Of a DNA stretch of 64,000 nt, positions 1 to 13,900 are shown one piece after another. The notes beneath the pieces were generated by a model. The model saw nothing but the letters and a program-made list of their open reading frames with translations. It was not told the DNA's origin and did not search any database. Position 1 is the first letter of the stretch. Every line of letters begins with the position of its first letter. Origin of the DNA: Aphidius gifuensis (taxonomy: Eukaryota > Arthropoda > Insecta > Hymenoptera > Braconidae). The DNA lies in NCBI RefSeq assembly GCF_014905175.1, contig NC_057790.1:24950469-25014468 (forward strand). The letters are read 5' to 3'. The position numbers and the translations under genes were made by a program.

Positions 1-542
1 GTACGACGTCTTGGCATTAGCCTAGACGTCTATATAATCACAAAAAAAATATTTTTATTTCAGTAAATATAACAATGTTTTTAATAACACTTTTATCAAA
101 GTATCAACGAAAAAAAACACTAATCGTCCTACAATTCAAGTGACAAAAATTCAAATTGTCTCGTCTCATTTCGCCCAATGTGTCACGTGTTTTATTAAAA
201 ACATACAAATTTTCAAAAAAATTAATACCATTATATCTCTACTCCATTTCTAATGACCATTTCCAACACACAATATAAATTTCATAACAGTCCTTGTACT
301 CAATTCATCATTTAAATCTGTACCATATACCAAAATGGCTGTCACTAAAAAAATTTCCCTCCAATTTAAAAAGAAATTATAAAAAACAATCCAAAAAATC
401 AAAAACAAATTTTGATAAGATAATTAAATAAAAATAGTCTTTAAATAGCAATTAAAAAAAAAAAAAAAAATGATTTTATTCACTGATGAAACAAATTGTA
501 TAATCCAGATGATGAATGTTGATATATTTATGATCACTTGAT

Positions 543-618
543 ACTCGACTGTATCGTGTGAGTGCGCGACATGTTCTGAACCGGCAACCACAACGCCAAA
601 GTTAAAACACCAGCTTGC
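543..618 (-). other. Possible terminal exon of a minus-strand gene
   Basis: Read on the minus strand, a pyrimidine-rich tract ending in a CTAG acceptor at about 619 is followed by an open frame to a TGA at about 543. The short peptide has a central hydrophobic stretch (VLTLALWLPV). It would suit the C-terminal GPI-anchor signal of an immunoglobulin-superfamily cell-surface protein, and such insect genes often have very large introns, which would explain the empty region beside it. The rest of the gene would lie outside the window, to the right on the minus strand or unrecognised here. Evidence is one splice-like signal, one hydrophobic peptide and locally high GC, so this is only a candidate. 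Confidence 0.2.
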
Positions 619-3600
619 AAGCTCACAGTACTAGCGTGGGGCAGTAGTGAATACAAGGGTGGAATATATATTGTTGGAAGGAGAAAAAGGACAAAATTCA
701 AAACAGAGATATGTAGAGGTTATACAATAGTCAAATATACCTATACAGTTGTAGAAACACTCACAAGTTTTATTTTAGTGTGCGCAAGTTCTAACTGAAG
801 AGATAAAAGTTTTTTGTAAAAAGAATAAAAAAATATGTATATGTGTGTTATGTGTATTGGTCGTAGCGGGTTGGTCGACGATTGCGAGACAACGAGTATT
901 TCAACTGAGGGTTCTTGGCAATGTATACAGAAAGGTGGGATGAAGGTTGATGGGTGGTTTTAGGGTGGTAGACTACAGGGTTGTATATGTTTTATCATGG
1001 AAGGGATACATTGACGAGATATATATGTAGTTTGGAATATTGTAACAGATATATAAAATACCAAAAGATAGAGAGAGCTGTGAATATACTCCAGCTTGCT
1101 CTAGCTGAATCAAGGCGGAGTCAAATTATCTTGACGCATGCGTTTATACTACTTACAGACGGCCATCTTGATTATTTATTTTTTTTTTTTCTTCTTTTTA
1201 TATAGTAGTATTTTTTTGCCTCTTTGAAAATTTTTTTTTTTCAGCCTGATACCCTACGAAATGAATCCAAAGTCTTGCATATGTGTATTGTATGCTGTGA
1301 TGCTTGAATATATATACTTGAGCTTGGAAAATACACAATACAAGACACTTTTGACTTGAAATTCAATGTATGTGCTTTCAAACCACATGACATCTTTACC
1401 AACGTTGTATATGTATTTTTTTTTTTTTTTTTTTTTTCTTTGTTGACAATGTTCATTTCTTTGTTTGAAAAGCTTTCAGCCGCTTTTTTTTTTCATAGTA
1501 CTAAGTCAAAATCTGAGGAGAATTTTAGAGACACTGGTCATTTTAGTGGTCAGGAGCTTAAAAATTTAAGGTGATTTTGTAATGTTGAAATTGGCAATTG
1601 AATATTTTTAAGATAAATAATATAAACTAGTAAATATTAAGTTAATTTATTGAATTATAAAATAAGATTAATTTTTTTTTTTAAATATTCATTTTTATAT
1701 ACATATTTAAAAGAAAATTATGATTATTAATTATTTGATTTTATGATCAAAATAAAATTTCGAAACAATTTAACAAATAGAAAAAAAAAAAAGCATGTCA
1801 TTTGTGTTTGAATTTCAAATTATATATTAAAAACATTATGAGCTTTTATACAATATTTTTTTATTGATAAACACATTGGACATCGAATTTCCTTAATTAC
1901 TAAAAATTGATAAAGAAAAAAAAAAGTTGTGGTTTGAATTTTTCGGACTGTAGACTCATCTTTTGAACTGACAGAAAAAAAAGTTAGTTTTAAGAAAAAA
2001 AAAAAGCATATAGACATGACAGGCCGAGATTTGTGCGCTCGAATTTACTTGTGAATTATTAACAGTCTACCCAAGTCCCTTTTCTCTTTTCCGCTCGACG
2101 CGGAGAAGCCAGTTTTTTTTTATTTCTTTTATTTTTTTTTTTTTACCCCACTTGTATGTAATTCTTTGAATCTTCGTTTGTGTATTGCTTATTCCAAACT
2201 ACACTTTTTTTTTTTTCAATATTTTTTCTAGCATTATTTTCAATAAAAAAATTACACAAAAAGAACTCAAAAAGACTAAATAAAAACGTATGAAAAAAAA
2301 AAGAAAATATATTTTATTTTATATATTTATAAAAATATAAATAATAATAAAAAAAACCACTTAATTATAAATAAATAAAAATACTAACGATAGTAAATAA
2401 CGACTTGTTGGTATATAAACTTAAAAAGCGAACGAAAAAATAATTTTTCTTTTTCAAAATAAAAATACAAAATAGACCGCAGAATAGTTGGCATTTGTGG
2501 ATAGTGCAGAAAGAGCTAACTAGAAATAGAGATAAAAAATCCTAGTATATATATAAGAGAGGGTGGAAAAGAGAAAAATAAAAATAGTAGTGAACATTTT
2601 GCTCGTTTTCCAAGGGATGTTGGCCGGAAGGTTCCCGCGGGGCCCGTGTTATCGCCTAGGCCCGGATAGGATGACCAGCAGCTTGCGTTATCAAATATTA
2701 AACGGATACTTGCACCATATTTTGTCTCTCTCTTTCTCTTTTTTCCTACACATACATGTATACATCTAATACTATTTTCACTGGCTATATATTTTCACGT
2801 GCCCCTTTGGCCTTTGCAGACATCCTCTTCACTTATTCTTGGTTTTGCCCAACAATATCCTAGACTTTACCACACTCAACAACCCTTTCTATTTTTTGTT
2901 TTTATTTCTTTTTTTTTTTTTTTTTTCTATTCAACATTCTACACATTTTTATCTGTCTTCTTATTTTGTTCTTTTACGTGGTCAACAAAATTCCACTATC
3001 CTAAACTCTAAACTCAACAAAAGTCACATTGTTTTATATATCCATAAAAAATAAATGTTAAAAAAAAAAAAAATATAACAAAAACGTGCTTTTTAAAATA
3101 CAAAAAAAAAAAATATAAATATAAAAAAAAATTATACCTATATTTTTTATATTTATGTGAGTAAATAAAAAGAAAAAAAATTATTTTGAAAATTGTTTTT
3201 TTTTAAATTATTAATTCATTGATTATTTTAACAATTCATATATTTTTTTTTGTTAATTTTGTTAATATATATATTTTTATGAAATGATAAATAATTTAAA
3301 TTGTTTGATAATAATTAATAAATATGATTATAGGTTTGATAAGAATCAAATTGACACACGCATGTCAACGACACAATGACGATGAAGAAAACACAAAAAA
3401 GGTAATTGAAAAAGAAAATACATATAAATATTATAATGTTATCTTGAATCAATGGTAATGAAAAAGGATGTGTATGTTTTTATTTATTTTTTCAAGTAAA
3501 TAAACCGGTTAGTAGAATATGCGATAACACAGATAAATCGTTTATATACTCATACGTCACCAAGTATTTTTTAATACTTAATTTATATATAAAAACCATT

Positions 3601-6370
3601 TTATTTTTTCTGCGTATTATTTCCAAGTTTATATACATCATATACACAAATATAAGTGTGTGTGTATTTGTATATATAGGTACTATTAATTTATTACATA
3701 TGTCACTTATTGACATCGTGTAATAATATTAAAATTATTGGTTTGTCCATGTCGTGTGTTGAAAACGACAATTTAAATTAAGGGTTGTTTTTGTTGTTGT
3801 TGTTATTTTTTTTATTTTTTCCATGATACTCAAGAGTGTAAGTAGAATAGGGAATACATAAGTCTTTATATCATCGACAAGAGGGGATGAAAAAAAAAAT
3901 TATTTAAAAAAAATAATAACGTATATTTTCAATCAAGCTATAATGAATGTAATCATTAAGGTTGGGATACTTGAGAGACACAAAACATATTTGTATTTTA
4001 TAATTGTTGCATTTTACACAAACACACATGTATCCATACACAATAAAAATACCACGTGGATTTTAAAAAATATATATACATGCATGTAAATCGAATAAAC
4101 ACCCCGTTTTTCTCTCTCTCACTCTGACCCACCAGTGTCTTTTTTTTTTCAACTCACAATGCTGCAAGGGCCCTGAGGTGAAAAAGGGTGTACAATACAG
4201 AAAATTAAAAAAAATAATAAATAAGTGAGGACAATCTATTGTTGAATGATAAAGGGGGAAGTATAACACCTGTTCTAACCGGATGTTATGTACAACAAAA
4301 CTTGAGGTCATCTCTTTTTTTTTTTTTTATTTTTTTGACTTTGTCGTAATAAGTTTGTTACATAGTTGAAAAAAATTAACTAATTGTTGATTAATTATTT
4401 TTTTTTATGTGTGTTAATTATGTAAATATTGATTATTTTATATTTTTTTAAATATATTTATTTGCTTGATTCTTAAATCTGTAAATTTTTGGAGATGGGA
4501 ATTTGCCATTTGACCATTGTGTTAAATGAATATTTGATGAAATGTCAGTCTTTGTAACTGATGATACACAGCAAAGAGAGAAACAGAAAGGAAACAAGGG
4601 AGTAAGTGAAAATTGTAAAAATAAAATAAAATAAAAATATAGTAGTAGTGGACCGTCTGTCACGTCGATTAGATGAGACGACGGATATGTCCTTCAATTT
4701 TACCTCTCTCATACCACAAAATATATCCACTCACCGCTTTCTCAACAGTTAATACCATGATTTTTCCTATTTGTGTCATTCTCATCATTCTATTATATAG
4801 CTATATATATTCAGCACTTATCTTTCGTGTTTGAATTCTGTTTGTTACGTATATATTTTATATAGAGATATAAACTATTCGCGAAACATTGGGGTGGCTA
4901 GAGGATAAGAGAGAAAAAGAGAGATATATGATGTATATAACGCAGAAAAGGTAGAAATAGAAGAGAGGACATTTCAACTCTGAGTACACTGAATTATTTT
5001 ATATTCAATGAGTTAACTGTCTAACGTGAAAATGCTCTTTCCAATATTGACAATTTAAATTGCCTTATTTAATAAAAAAATCATTAAAAAAATATTTATT
5101 TTGTATACTTAATCATAAAAATATTATTAAAAAATAAAATAAATTTAATTATATACATACAACAAATATATCATCAAGAGTAAATATTTAAAATTAAAAT
5201 TTGTTTTTACTTTTGACTTGAATTTGGCCTAGAAAGCCCAGAGCACAGTTGCCAATTGCATCCCCTTTCCTCTTTATATATTTTTCCACCCCCTTCGCGT
5301 TATTTTCTATACCTCAAAACTACCAACCCTCTTTTGCCGATTAAGTTTGTGCGTGCATGCATGCTATATACACTTGTGTAGAGAGCTTGAAAGAGCCGAT
5401 AGAATGAGAGTCGAATATTGTAACACGCCCTTCGGCCTAACGATATCAACAGCTTTCAAAATCCAGCAGCACATGATGACGTTTACACATGTTATACTTG
5501 CGAATGTTTGCTATAACATTCTATTAGGTTTGTACATATATAAACGTTTTTCTTTCATACAATGTTCAACAATATATCGATACAAAAAATAATTAATCAA
5601 CGAAATAATAAAAAATCAAAAAATAGAAGTTTCAAAATTAAATTTAAAAAAAAAAAAGTTGATATTTTTTAAAATATTCATGATACATGAACTCAAAATA
5701 CCATAGACTATTCAGACATTTATTTATTCATTTTTTTTATTATCGAAAAATATGTTATATTTATATTTAAACTAAAAAATTAATAATTCAAATAATTGAA
5801 AAGTGTCATGTGAAATTGGATGTGAATTAAGTAAGTGATTTTATCATTTTTAATCCAGTCATATATGTGTATATATATTGTCAGAGACATTTCCAAATAT
5901 AAAGATAAATTTTTTAAAGAAATTCAAGTGATAGAGATCAAAATTAGGTCAGACTGTCTCGCTTGGCTAAATTCATACGTTAAAATATATTCAGCAAATC
6001 CCGCTCCACTATCAACCTCAAAATTCATTTCATTTTAATATTTTGTCGTTTTAATTTTTGATAAATCGTTTATTTTAAATATATAATCATGAAAATTTTA
6101 ACAAAGAAATATTCAATATTATGAAATTTAATTTTAGATAACTCATTTATTATTTATCATCACTGGAGTCATACATTATACCCATACAATTCTGTCAATT
6201 TAATTTCTTCATAAAAAGTCATGTAAAAGAAAAAAAAATCATCATTGTTGATATCGACTAAGATCGTAGACTTTATTATTAATTATTCATAATTTAATCT
6301 AGTTATAAAAATTGTGTCACTGATATCATACAATTCAATTAACTGATTTTTGATATATCTTTAAAAAATA

Positions 6371-7130
6371 ATAACTATATTTTAATGACACTTTTTTTGA
6401 TTAATTTTAAATTTTAATAATTATTTTTCTATTGTTATTATAACTAATAATGATTTGTCTGGAAAATAAATATTCGATTTCTATACCCATCGAAAAATTG
6501 AAAATTATTTTCTCTGTTTTTAAATTTTATTTCAAATATTTGTTTAAAATTTAATAACTATATTTTAATGACCCTTTTTTTTTATTAATTTCAAATTCTA
6601 ATAATGATTTTCCCATTGTTATTATAATTAATAATTATTTATTTAAAAAATAAAATTAATTACTCGCCTGAAAAATAATATAAAATTCACAATATTTCTG
6701 TACTCATCAATAACTTGAAAATCATTTTTCTATTTTTAAATTTTATTTTTCAATATTTGTTTAAAAATTAATAACTATATTTTTATGACACTTTTTTAAA
6801 AATTTTTTTAAATTTTAATAATAATCTATTATTGTTATTATAATATAATAATTATTCATCTAAAAACTAAAATTAATTTTATTTCGATGTACCTATCAAT
6901 AATTACTTGAAAAATGATTTTTTTTTGTTTCCAAATTTTATTTTAAATATTTATTCATATTGACATTTAATTTGATAAATTTAAAATTTAAATAATAATT
7001 TATTATGGCTATTGATAATTATCTGTCTCGAAAATAATCGAAAAATAAAATTCATATCAATTATAAAAAATGAAAAAATATTTTTATACCTATCAATTAC
7101 TTTAAAATTATTTTGTTTTTTATTTAAAAA
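6371..7130. repeat. Degenerate tandem repeat, about four units of 180-215 bp
   Basis: The phrase TAATAACTATATTTT(A/T)ATGAC recurs near 6,371, 6,551 and 6,768, each time followed by a similar order of A+T-rich phrases, including CTATTGTTATTATAA, a stretch of AAAAATAAAATT type, and a CTTGAAAAT/TTTTTAAATTTTATTT segment. A fourth, more diverged unit begins near 6,955. The units are not open reading frames. This looks like an old minisatellite or a local duplication series. Confidence 0.6.
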
Positions 7131-8127
7131 AAAAAAAAATCAATGGGGTGGTATGTCACAGTGAAATAAGAGTACATATAAAAGACGATGAAAAGCACTT
7201 GTCAACGAAAAATTTTGTCCCACCGAAAAGATAAAATGGATTAACCGCACGCATACTGTTTGAGGACACGCAATAGTTTTAGGACTCTTATCATTCACCC
7301 CAACATGTTATTTTTATTATTATTCTCATTTTGTTTTTTTTTCAAGTATATAAAAAATAAAAAATAAAATACAAAAAACTTTAATACCCCTAACTTTTTT
7401 GATGGTAATAAATTCAAATTTTCAACTGTGTTCTTCTCACTTATCGTAGCACCATAATCGTCGACAATTTACGCCCCCAACAAATGAATTAACCCAATTA
7501 CTATTTTATTTTTCTCCATAAATTTATCATTTTAATTTCATATTTTTATTTCTAATGGTATATAAACTTTTGCCATATTAAACTTGAAACAATTTATCAT
7601 CAGCTAAATCAACAAGTATATTTGTAATATTTTTATTATCATAATGATAATTTAACTATGAATCCCATAATCTTTATTTAAAAATAATATTACATAAATT
7701 ATTTTGTTTATAAAAAGATAAAATTATTTATAATCTCAAAATATAAGACAAAATTTTATAGACTTCAAATTCACAAACAAATAAACTTACACATGATTTT
7801 TATATCGATATAGTTGTCATGTAAAAGAGTATAAAATAAAATAAAAAAACGAACCTAAAAAAGCATAAAGCTTCTATACTTATGCCATTGGTGTTCACAT
7901 AAAGTTTTTTTAAAAGAAAAATGCATTCGTGGCAACAAAAAAATATAAAATAAATAAGAAAATAGAAAAAAAAAGCTTGTAAGCCATACACACGTTGACT
8001 ATTTTTTATATATTTTTTTTTTTGGACTTTTCTTTTCTATTTCAGTGTGTGCCACAACTGTACAAGAATAAGAAATACACTAGGCATACATAAACAAGGA
8101 GGTTGGGGATGCAGCAATTTAAAACGT

Positions 8128-8154
8128 AGCCCCGGAATTTTTCCCAACGGGGCT
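8128..8154. other. Short GC-rich hairpin
   Basis: AGCCCCG at 8,128-8,134 pairs with CGGGGCT at 8,148-8,154 across a 13-base loop. A perfect 7-bp G+C stem stands out in this A+T-rich setting. No T-run follows and no gene adjoins it, so no role is assigned. Confidence 0.35.
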
Positions 8155-10862
8155 GTATAGAAGCCCTCTATATTACGAATTTTCTTCTTCTCTACTCAAT
8201 GTATATGTGCTTCAAAATGTAATATCTATGTGTACGAGCTTTTTTTTTTTTTTTTTTCCTTCACTCTTGAATCTTTCTTTATTATTTTTTTTTTTTTTGT
8301 TCTTAATGTATATACCTGCAACAACGTTTTTCCCTTTATTTATTATTCTTATTTTATTTTATTGTTTTTTTTTTTTTAAACAAATTATATAAGCTACATT
8401 ATGTCTGTATTTTTATTATTATTTTTGAAAAAAAATAATATTGTTTTTATATATTTATTTAATAATAAATAAAATACGTAATTTATTTTTTTTTTTTGTT
8501 TAAAAAAAATGATGCAAGACAACAAATAAATGTATATAAAATTAAATTAGTAATTTAAATTTGTTTTATATACTTGCTTTGTTTTTTCTTCGTCTAGTAT
8601 TATTATAATAATATTTTTTTTTTATTGGCAATGTGATCGAGACAATGAGCCACAAGTCAAATATAAGCTCGACGACAATAGTGCCGGGGGGGTTAGTTTT
8701 CATTTGAAAAGGGTGAATTTGAAGGGAGGTATAAAATATAAGAGGTGAATTGAAGAAAGAAAGAAAAAAAAAATATTGTATAGATGGGGGGTGAAAGAAT
8801 GATGATGAGATGAAGAAGGAGGGTTACTGTGAAGAAAGCAAAAAACGATTGGATGTGTTTGAATGGTGGGTGTCGCCTTGGGCCTTCAAGTGCCTTTCGG
8901 CATTTCATGAGATATATAAAGGCGAGTACCAAAAGGCTTTGAAAGGTGAACATTTTTGTTTTGTTTTTTTTTTTTTTTTTATTTATAGATTGTGTGGAGT
9001 ATAAAACATATAGGTATTTTAAAATTGAGACAGCAAACCCCGCGGACTTTTGCCAAGTAAAAGAATTTGGTATCGTGGGAGTTCAATTGGTGGCACCAAT
9101 CCTGATAATGTACCCTTGAGGCTGTGTCAAAGCGAATCGTGCACAGCACACTCAATTTTTTTTCTTTTTTTTTTTTGTCTTTTTGCTTTTATCTTACCTG
9201 CAAAAATCAGTAAATATTTATCAATTTTTTACTATTGGGTTTTCACCACGATGCATTTATTTTTTTAATTTTAAATTAATTTTGATTTATTTATTTGCAA
9301 TCTCGATATATAAATTTAAGACTCAATTTTCAATTTCAACACGTTTAATTTATTAATTTTTCTTAGAAAAAAAAGCACAGTTTTCTGAATATTTGACTGT
9401 CTTTTTTACTTTTCGGCTTATTAATTTCATTCATCTAGAAAAAAAATTAACTCCCGGAGTCTTTTTGTTCTAAATTATTTAAAATTATTCATTCAATTGC
9501 TCAATAAATTTTTAAGACAATTATTTTTTTCTTTTTTAAAATGTTCATTGCGTTTAGTTGCTGGAAAAAAAAATATCATTGCTAAAAATTTCGGTGGCGT
9601 TATTGTTCGTTTCAAATTATAAGATGAAGAAAAAGAAAAAAAAAACTACGTTATTATATTTAAGATTTTATTTTACAATTCTAAATGTAACATAAATTTA
9701 CCAGCAGAGTGTAGTTAATATTAAATGTAACGATGCATAATTTGAACATTCCTACTTGTTTACCACCACCAATTTCAATGTCTTATTCATACCTTCATCT
9801 TATAGTGAGCCGACTAAATCGTACCAATCGTAAGAAAAATATTAAAAGTATATTTTAGTAAACAATATTATCATAAATAATTTATTGATACTCTCTATCA
9901 AAAAAATAATACATATTCCATAAAAAAGAAAAAGTATAAATTGCAGTTTAATTCAATTTTAAAATAACAGAAAAAAAAAGTAATCGTATTCAATTATTTA
10001 TATTATTTTTGTTTCATTTTTTTTGTTGTTTTATTTTTGTGAGTGAAAAAGTAGGATGTATTGTGAATTTTACTGGAGAAAAATCATCCATTGCATAAAC
10101 TGAGAAATATTTTTTTTATTTATTTTTTTATGTATCTCTTGCAGCTGCAACGGATGTACAAAGTAATATTTTCACCGGAAAATACAGTAAAGGGCAGTCA
10201 TCATAAAACATGTAAGAAAAGAAACTGTGTTTAAGAAAAATAAAATTTATTTTATTATTGTTATCATTATTCATTTTATTTATGAAAAAAATATTTTATT
10301 TATTTATTTTTTTTTTAAGCTAACATTGTTTGTCATTATTACGAGAATAATGGTCCATTTAAATCGCTTCGAATAAATTTTCTCCGAAATTTTTTGATTA
10401 AGAAATACTTTTTTTGACGGAGATAAATTCCGAGATTTCTCTCCGTAATTTCTCCGGATTTTTTTAGTAATAATAACTCCGGATTTTCTTCGTAGCAATT
10501 TTTTATAATTGAATAAATTCATAAGAGATTTTACTTATGTTAATTAAAACTAAATTTAATCTTTAGTAAAATCTCTAGATCTTTTTTCTTTATCCAAAAA
10601 GGACAGTTGTCATCGATCTTCCGGGCATTTGGGTAACGTTCTGAACCGAACGATGATTTCAGAATGTGTCCTTGGTCGGTTCTTTGGTCGGGACTTTGTT
10701 AGTTATCTGATGTTTTTTTCTGTCACTCTTAGTTTACTTTAAAATTTTTTTTGTGGATTAATTGCTTATAAAAATATTAACTTCGAAGAAATAATTAAAT
10801 CTGTAATAAAATAAAATTTGTAACAATATTTATATACATATATAAATTTACTGAAATTGACT

Positions 10863-10956
10863 GAGCGAATGTAACTTTGAGAGAAGGAGATGAACTACAG
10901 TGAAAAAAAAAGCTGGGAAAGGATTTTATCTCCTTCTCCCAAAGAAACATTCGCTC
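10863..10956. mobile_element. MITE-like element with terminal inverted repeats of about 28 bp
   Basis: The left arm starts GAGCGAATGT and continues through an AGAAGGAGAT block. The right arm is its imperfect reverse complement, starting ATCTCCTTCT and ending ACATTCGCTC. The arms are about 28 bp with a few mismatches and enclose about 38 bp of A-rich sequence. The structure fits a miniature non-autonomous DNA transposon or its solo remnant. No target-site duplication was certain by eye and there is no transposase. Confidence 0.65.
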
Positions 10957-13900
10957 TGTTGACTTCCTGAAAATTATATTTAGGAATATTTTTCTTAGCG
11001 GAATTACCTGCAGCCAAAAATATTGAATTTTATCTGCAGGCCACAGAAAATATAAAATTAAAAAAGAACATAAAAATAATCAAAATTAAATTTCAAAACT
11101 TTCAGGATAGTAATATATTTAGGTGTTGTCTAAATACTCAAAGCATAACTTCATAAATATTTTTTTTGATCAACCTGCCCTTCCTATAGATAACTTTAAT
11201 TTTTCAATTAAATTCTATTCTATAACCAGTTTTTTATTTTTCCCAAAAATGCTTCTTAAAAAACAAAAACAGGCTCCAACTATTACCAAAAAAATTTTTA
11301 TCGTAAGCCAAGCATTAGTTATTGCTCAAAAATATAAATTAAATTTTTAAAATTTTATTTTAATGAATGAAAATCAAAACCATATAATTAAATATTATTA
11401 AATTTCAATAAAAGTATACACAAGAAACAGTTGGCGTCTAGTATAATTAATGTATTGAAAAATTTAATTTATAAAACGAAAAAAAAAAAGGAAAAAAACT
11501 GAATTAAAAATATGTATTTTTATAAAATAGTTAATTCACATTTAACTTTAAGAGTTTTATAAAAAAATAAAAGAGAACATCCGGTAATTGATAAATAAAT
11601 AAAAACGTAAATCCGACGACAGTTGGCCTCTATTTTAATATTTTACGTGGTTTACCTTGCTCGTCGGATCTTACATCTTGTTCTACTACTTTTTTTCTTT
11701 CTTTTAACTTTGAAAATGTTTTTTTTTCTTATATTTATTTTTTTTTTTCAACGTTGACTCTGGTTCGTCGTCCAGAGCGTGTGTTGGATAGCCAGAGCCT
11801 TGGGTAACGTTTTCACACCTCTTGGTGCTTTGGGATTTAACTTTAAAAACCATTGGCTAAATTATACATACCAGACAGCCAAGGCGTTGGACGGTAAAAC
11901 AGTTATAAAAACAGCAGTAACTATGTTAAAATTAATAATTTATCAAGACTACATAAAATAGAGAGAATAAAAAATTTTAAGTATGTACAAAAATAAAAAT
12001 ATAAATAAATAAATTAATAAATAAGTAAAATCGATTTAATATATAGTCGTTTTTTTATTTTCTCAATTTTTCAATACTGTAAATAACATTCTTTAAATTT
12101 TACCTGAATTTTTATTTTATTTATTTAAATTTATTTAGCCGAAAATAAAACTATAAATTTGAAAAAAAATTAAAATTATATTCTAAAACCTTTGGTATGT
12201 TTTAAAAAATACAAACGAAATTTATTTAATTTTTGAAAATAAAATCAAATCGAATTTTGATTGGCAAGTATTTCAATTGGTTTTATATTTTTTTTAATTT
12301 CCAATTTTGTTTTTATTTAGCCTGTCCAAGGTTTTTTTGGTAATTTTCTCTTTTTTTTTTTTTTTTTGTAAATGAAAAAAAATGTAAAAACCAAGTGACC
12401 CACGGGGAAATCAGTTTTCTAGTTTCCTCGAATTCTTTCTGTCTGTGTCGAGGGGCAAGGTGAATAAAAATAAAAAAAAAAGCATATATATTCGCATCAG
12501 TGAACCATGTAACCAACTCGATTGTTTCCATTGTCGAAAAAATAGAAGAAAAATAAATAAAAAAGCCTCAGACTAGAGCTCTTTTGGGAATTTCGATTTT
12601 TCTTCTTTTCTTATTATTACATTTATGCATTACAGTAACTATATATAGTATTGAAATAACTATTATTCTATTAAAAATTGATTATTGATTACAACTACAT
12701 ACAATTTTACATTAATTGACATAAAAAATTAATACCAAACTTTAAATTTATAACTAAAAAACTCGTATAGTAATATTTCGAAATAATTAAGAGTCTCTCC
12801 TCTTGTCTCTCCCGGATAGAAATTTTAATACGCCTCATGTATGATTGTTTATATATTTTTATTTAGTTTACAATATAAATCCTTGCAATTTAAAATGTGT
12901 TTGCATGCCATCACGATACTCATTTGTACATTTAAAATATATATACATATGTACATGTGAATCGTGTGTAGCAAAGGCTTGTTTGCTGACCGGTTACCAA
13001 GGCTACAACACCGAGTTACAACTATCAATTGGATATAGCAGCTTGTTGGTCTAGTTCCTCATGTGTTTGGTCTCTTTGCCCTCTTCCTCAATCAACCAGT
13101 CTCTCTCTCTTTCTCCCTCAGCATTTTTTTTTAACCAGTTCAAACATTATCCTTGTTCCACCATGACCAAGCTCATCTTCGATCCAATATATCCACTTAA
13201 CGAGCAAATTAATCAGCCAAATTTATTCAAAAACTTTCGAATTTATTATTGGCTCGTTGATCATTTGAATTTTGATCTTTTATTAGTATTTTTTTTTCAA
13301 TCCAAGATGATAAATTGGGCAAAAAAAACAGTACGACATTTATGGATTTATTTTATTTTTATTCAATAATTTTTATTTTATTTCTATTACATTAATTTTT
13401 TAAGTTACGTTTATCTGTTTTATTTTATTTTAGTTTACTTTTTTTTTGTGGAGAAATGTGTAAATCATTTATCATGATATATTTAACGTCTTAATGAGAA
13501 AGTGAGATAACCAGAACGTTCTTCATGGTCAGTACATGTGAATATATATTTGTTGTTTATGAAAATAAAGAGAAATACAAGTAGTAAAGATAAAGGATAC
13601 AAAGACAAAGATACAAACATAGTTGTATCTCACATGTTCATTAATAATTTTGTATATTTGGTGAACTTTGAGGCTATAAAGGGTGTTTGAGAATGAAGTA
13701 AAGTCCTAGAGACTACCTCAGCAACTTGTGCACAAAATTAATTGGCGGTTAAACTTGATTAATTTTTACAACAAAATTTTCTCACTTTCATAATAATATA
13801 AAATAAATAAAATAACAATTTACAAATAACATAGTTGCAAGTAATTTTATTTAATTCAATAAAAAATAATAATAATAAATTAAATTCATCAAAAAAAAAA

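Noticed and set aside
981..1205. 74-codon open frame on the plus strand
   Set aside because: Ends in poly-Phe from a poly-T run; no splice context, no recognisable domain.
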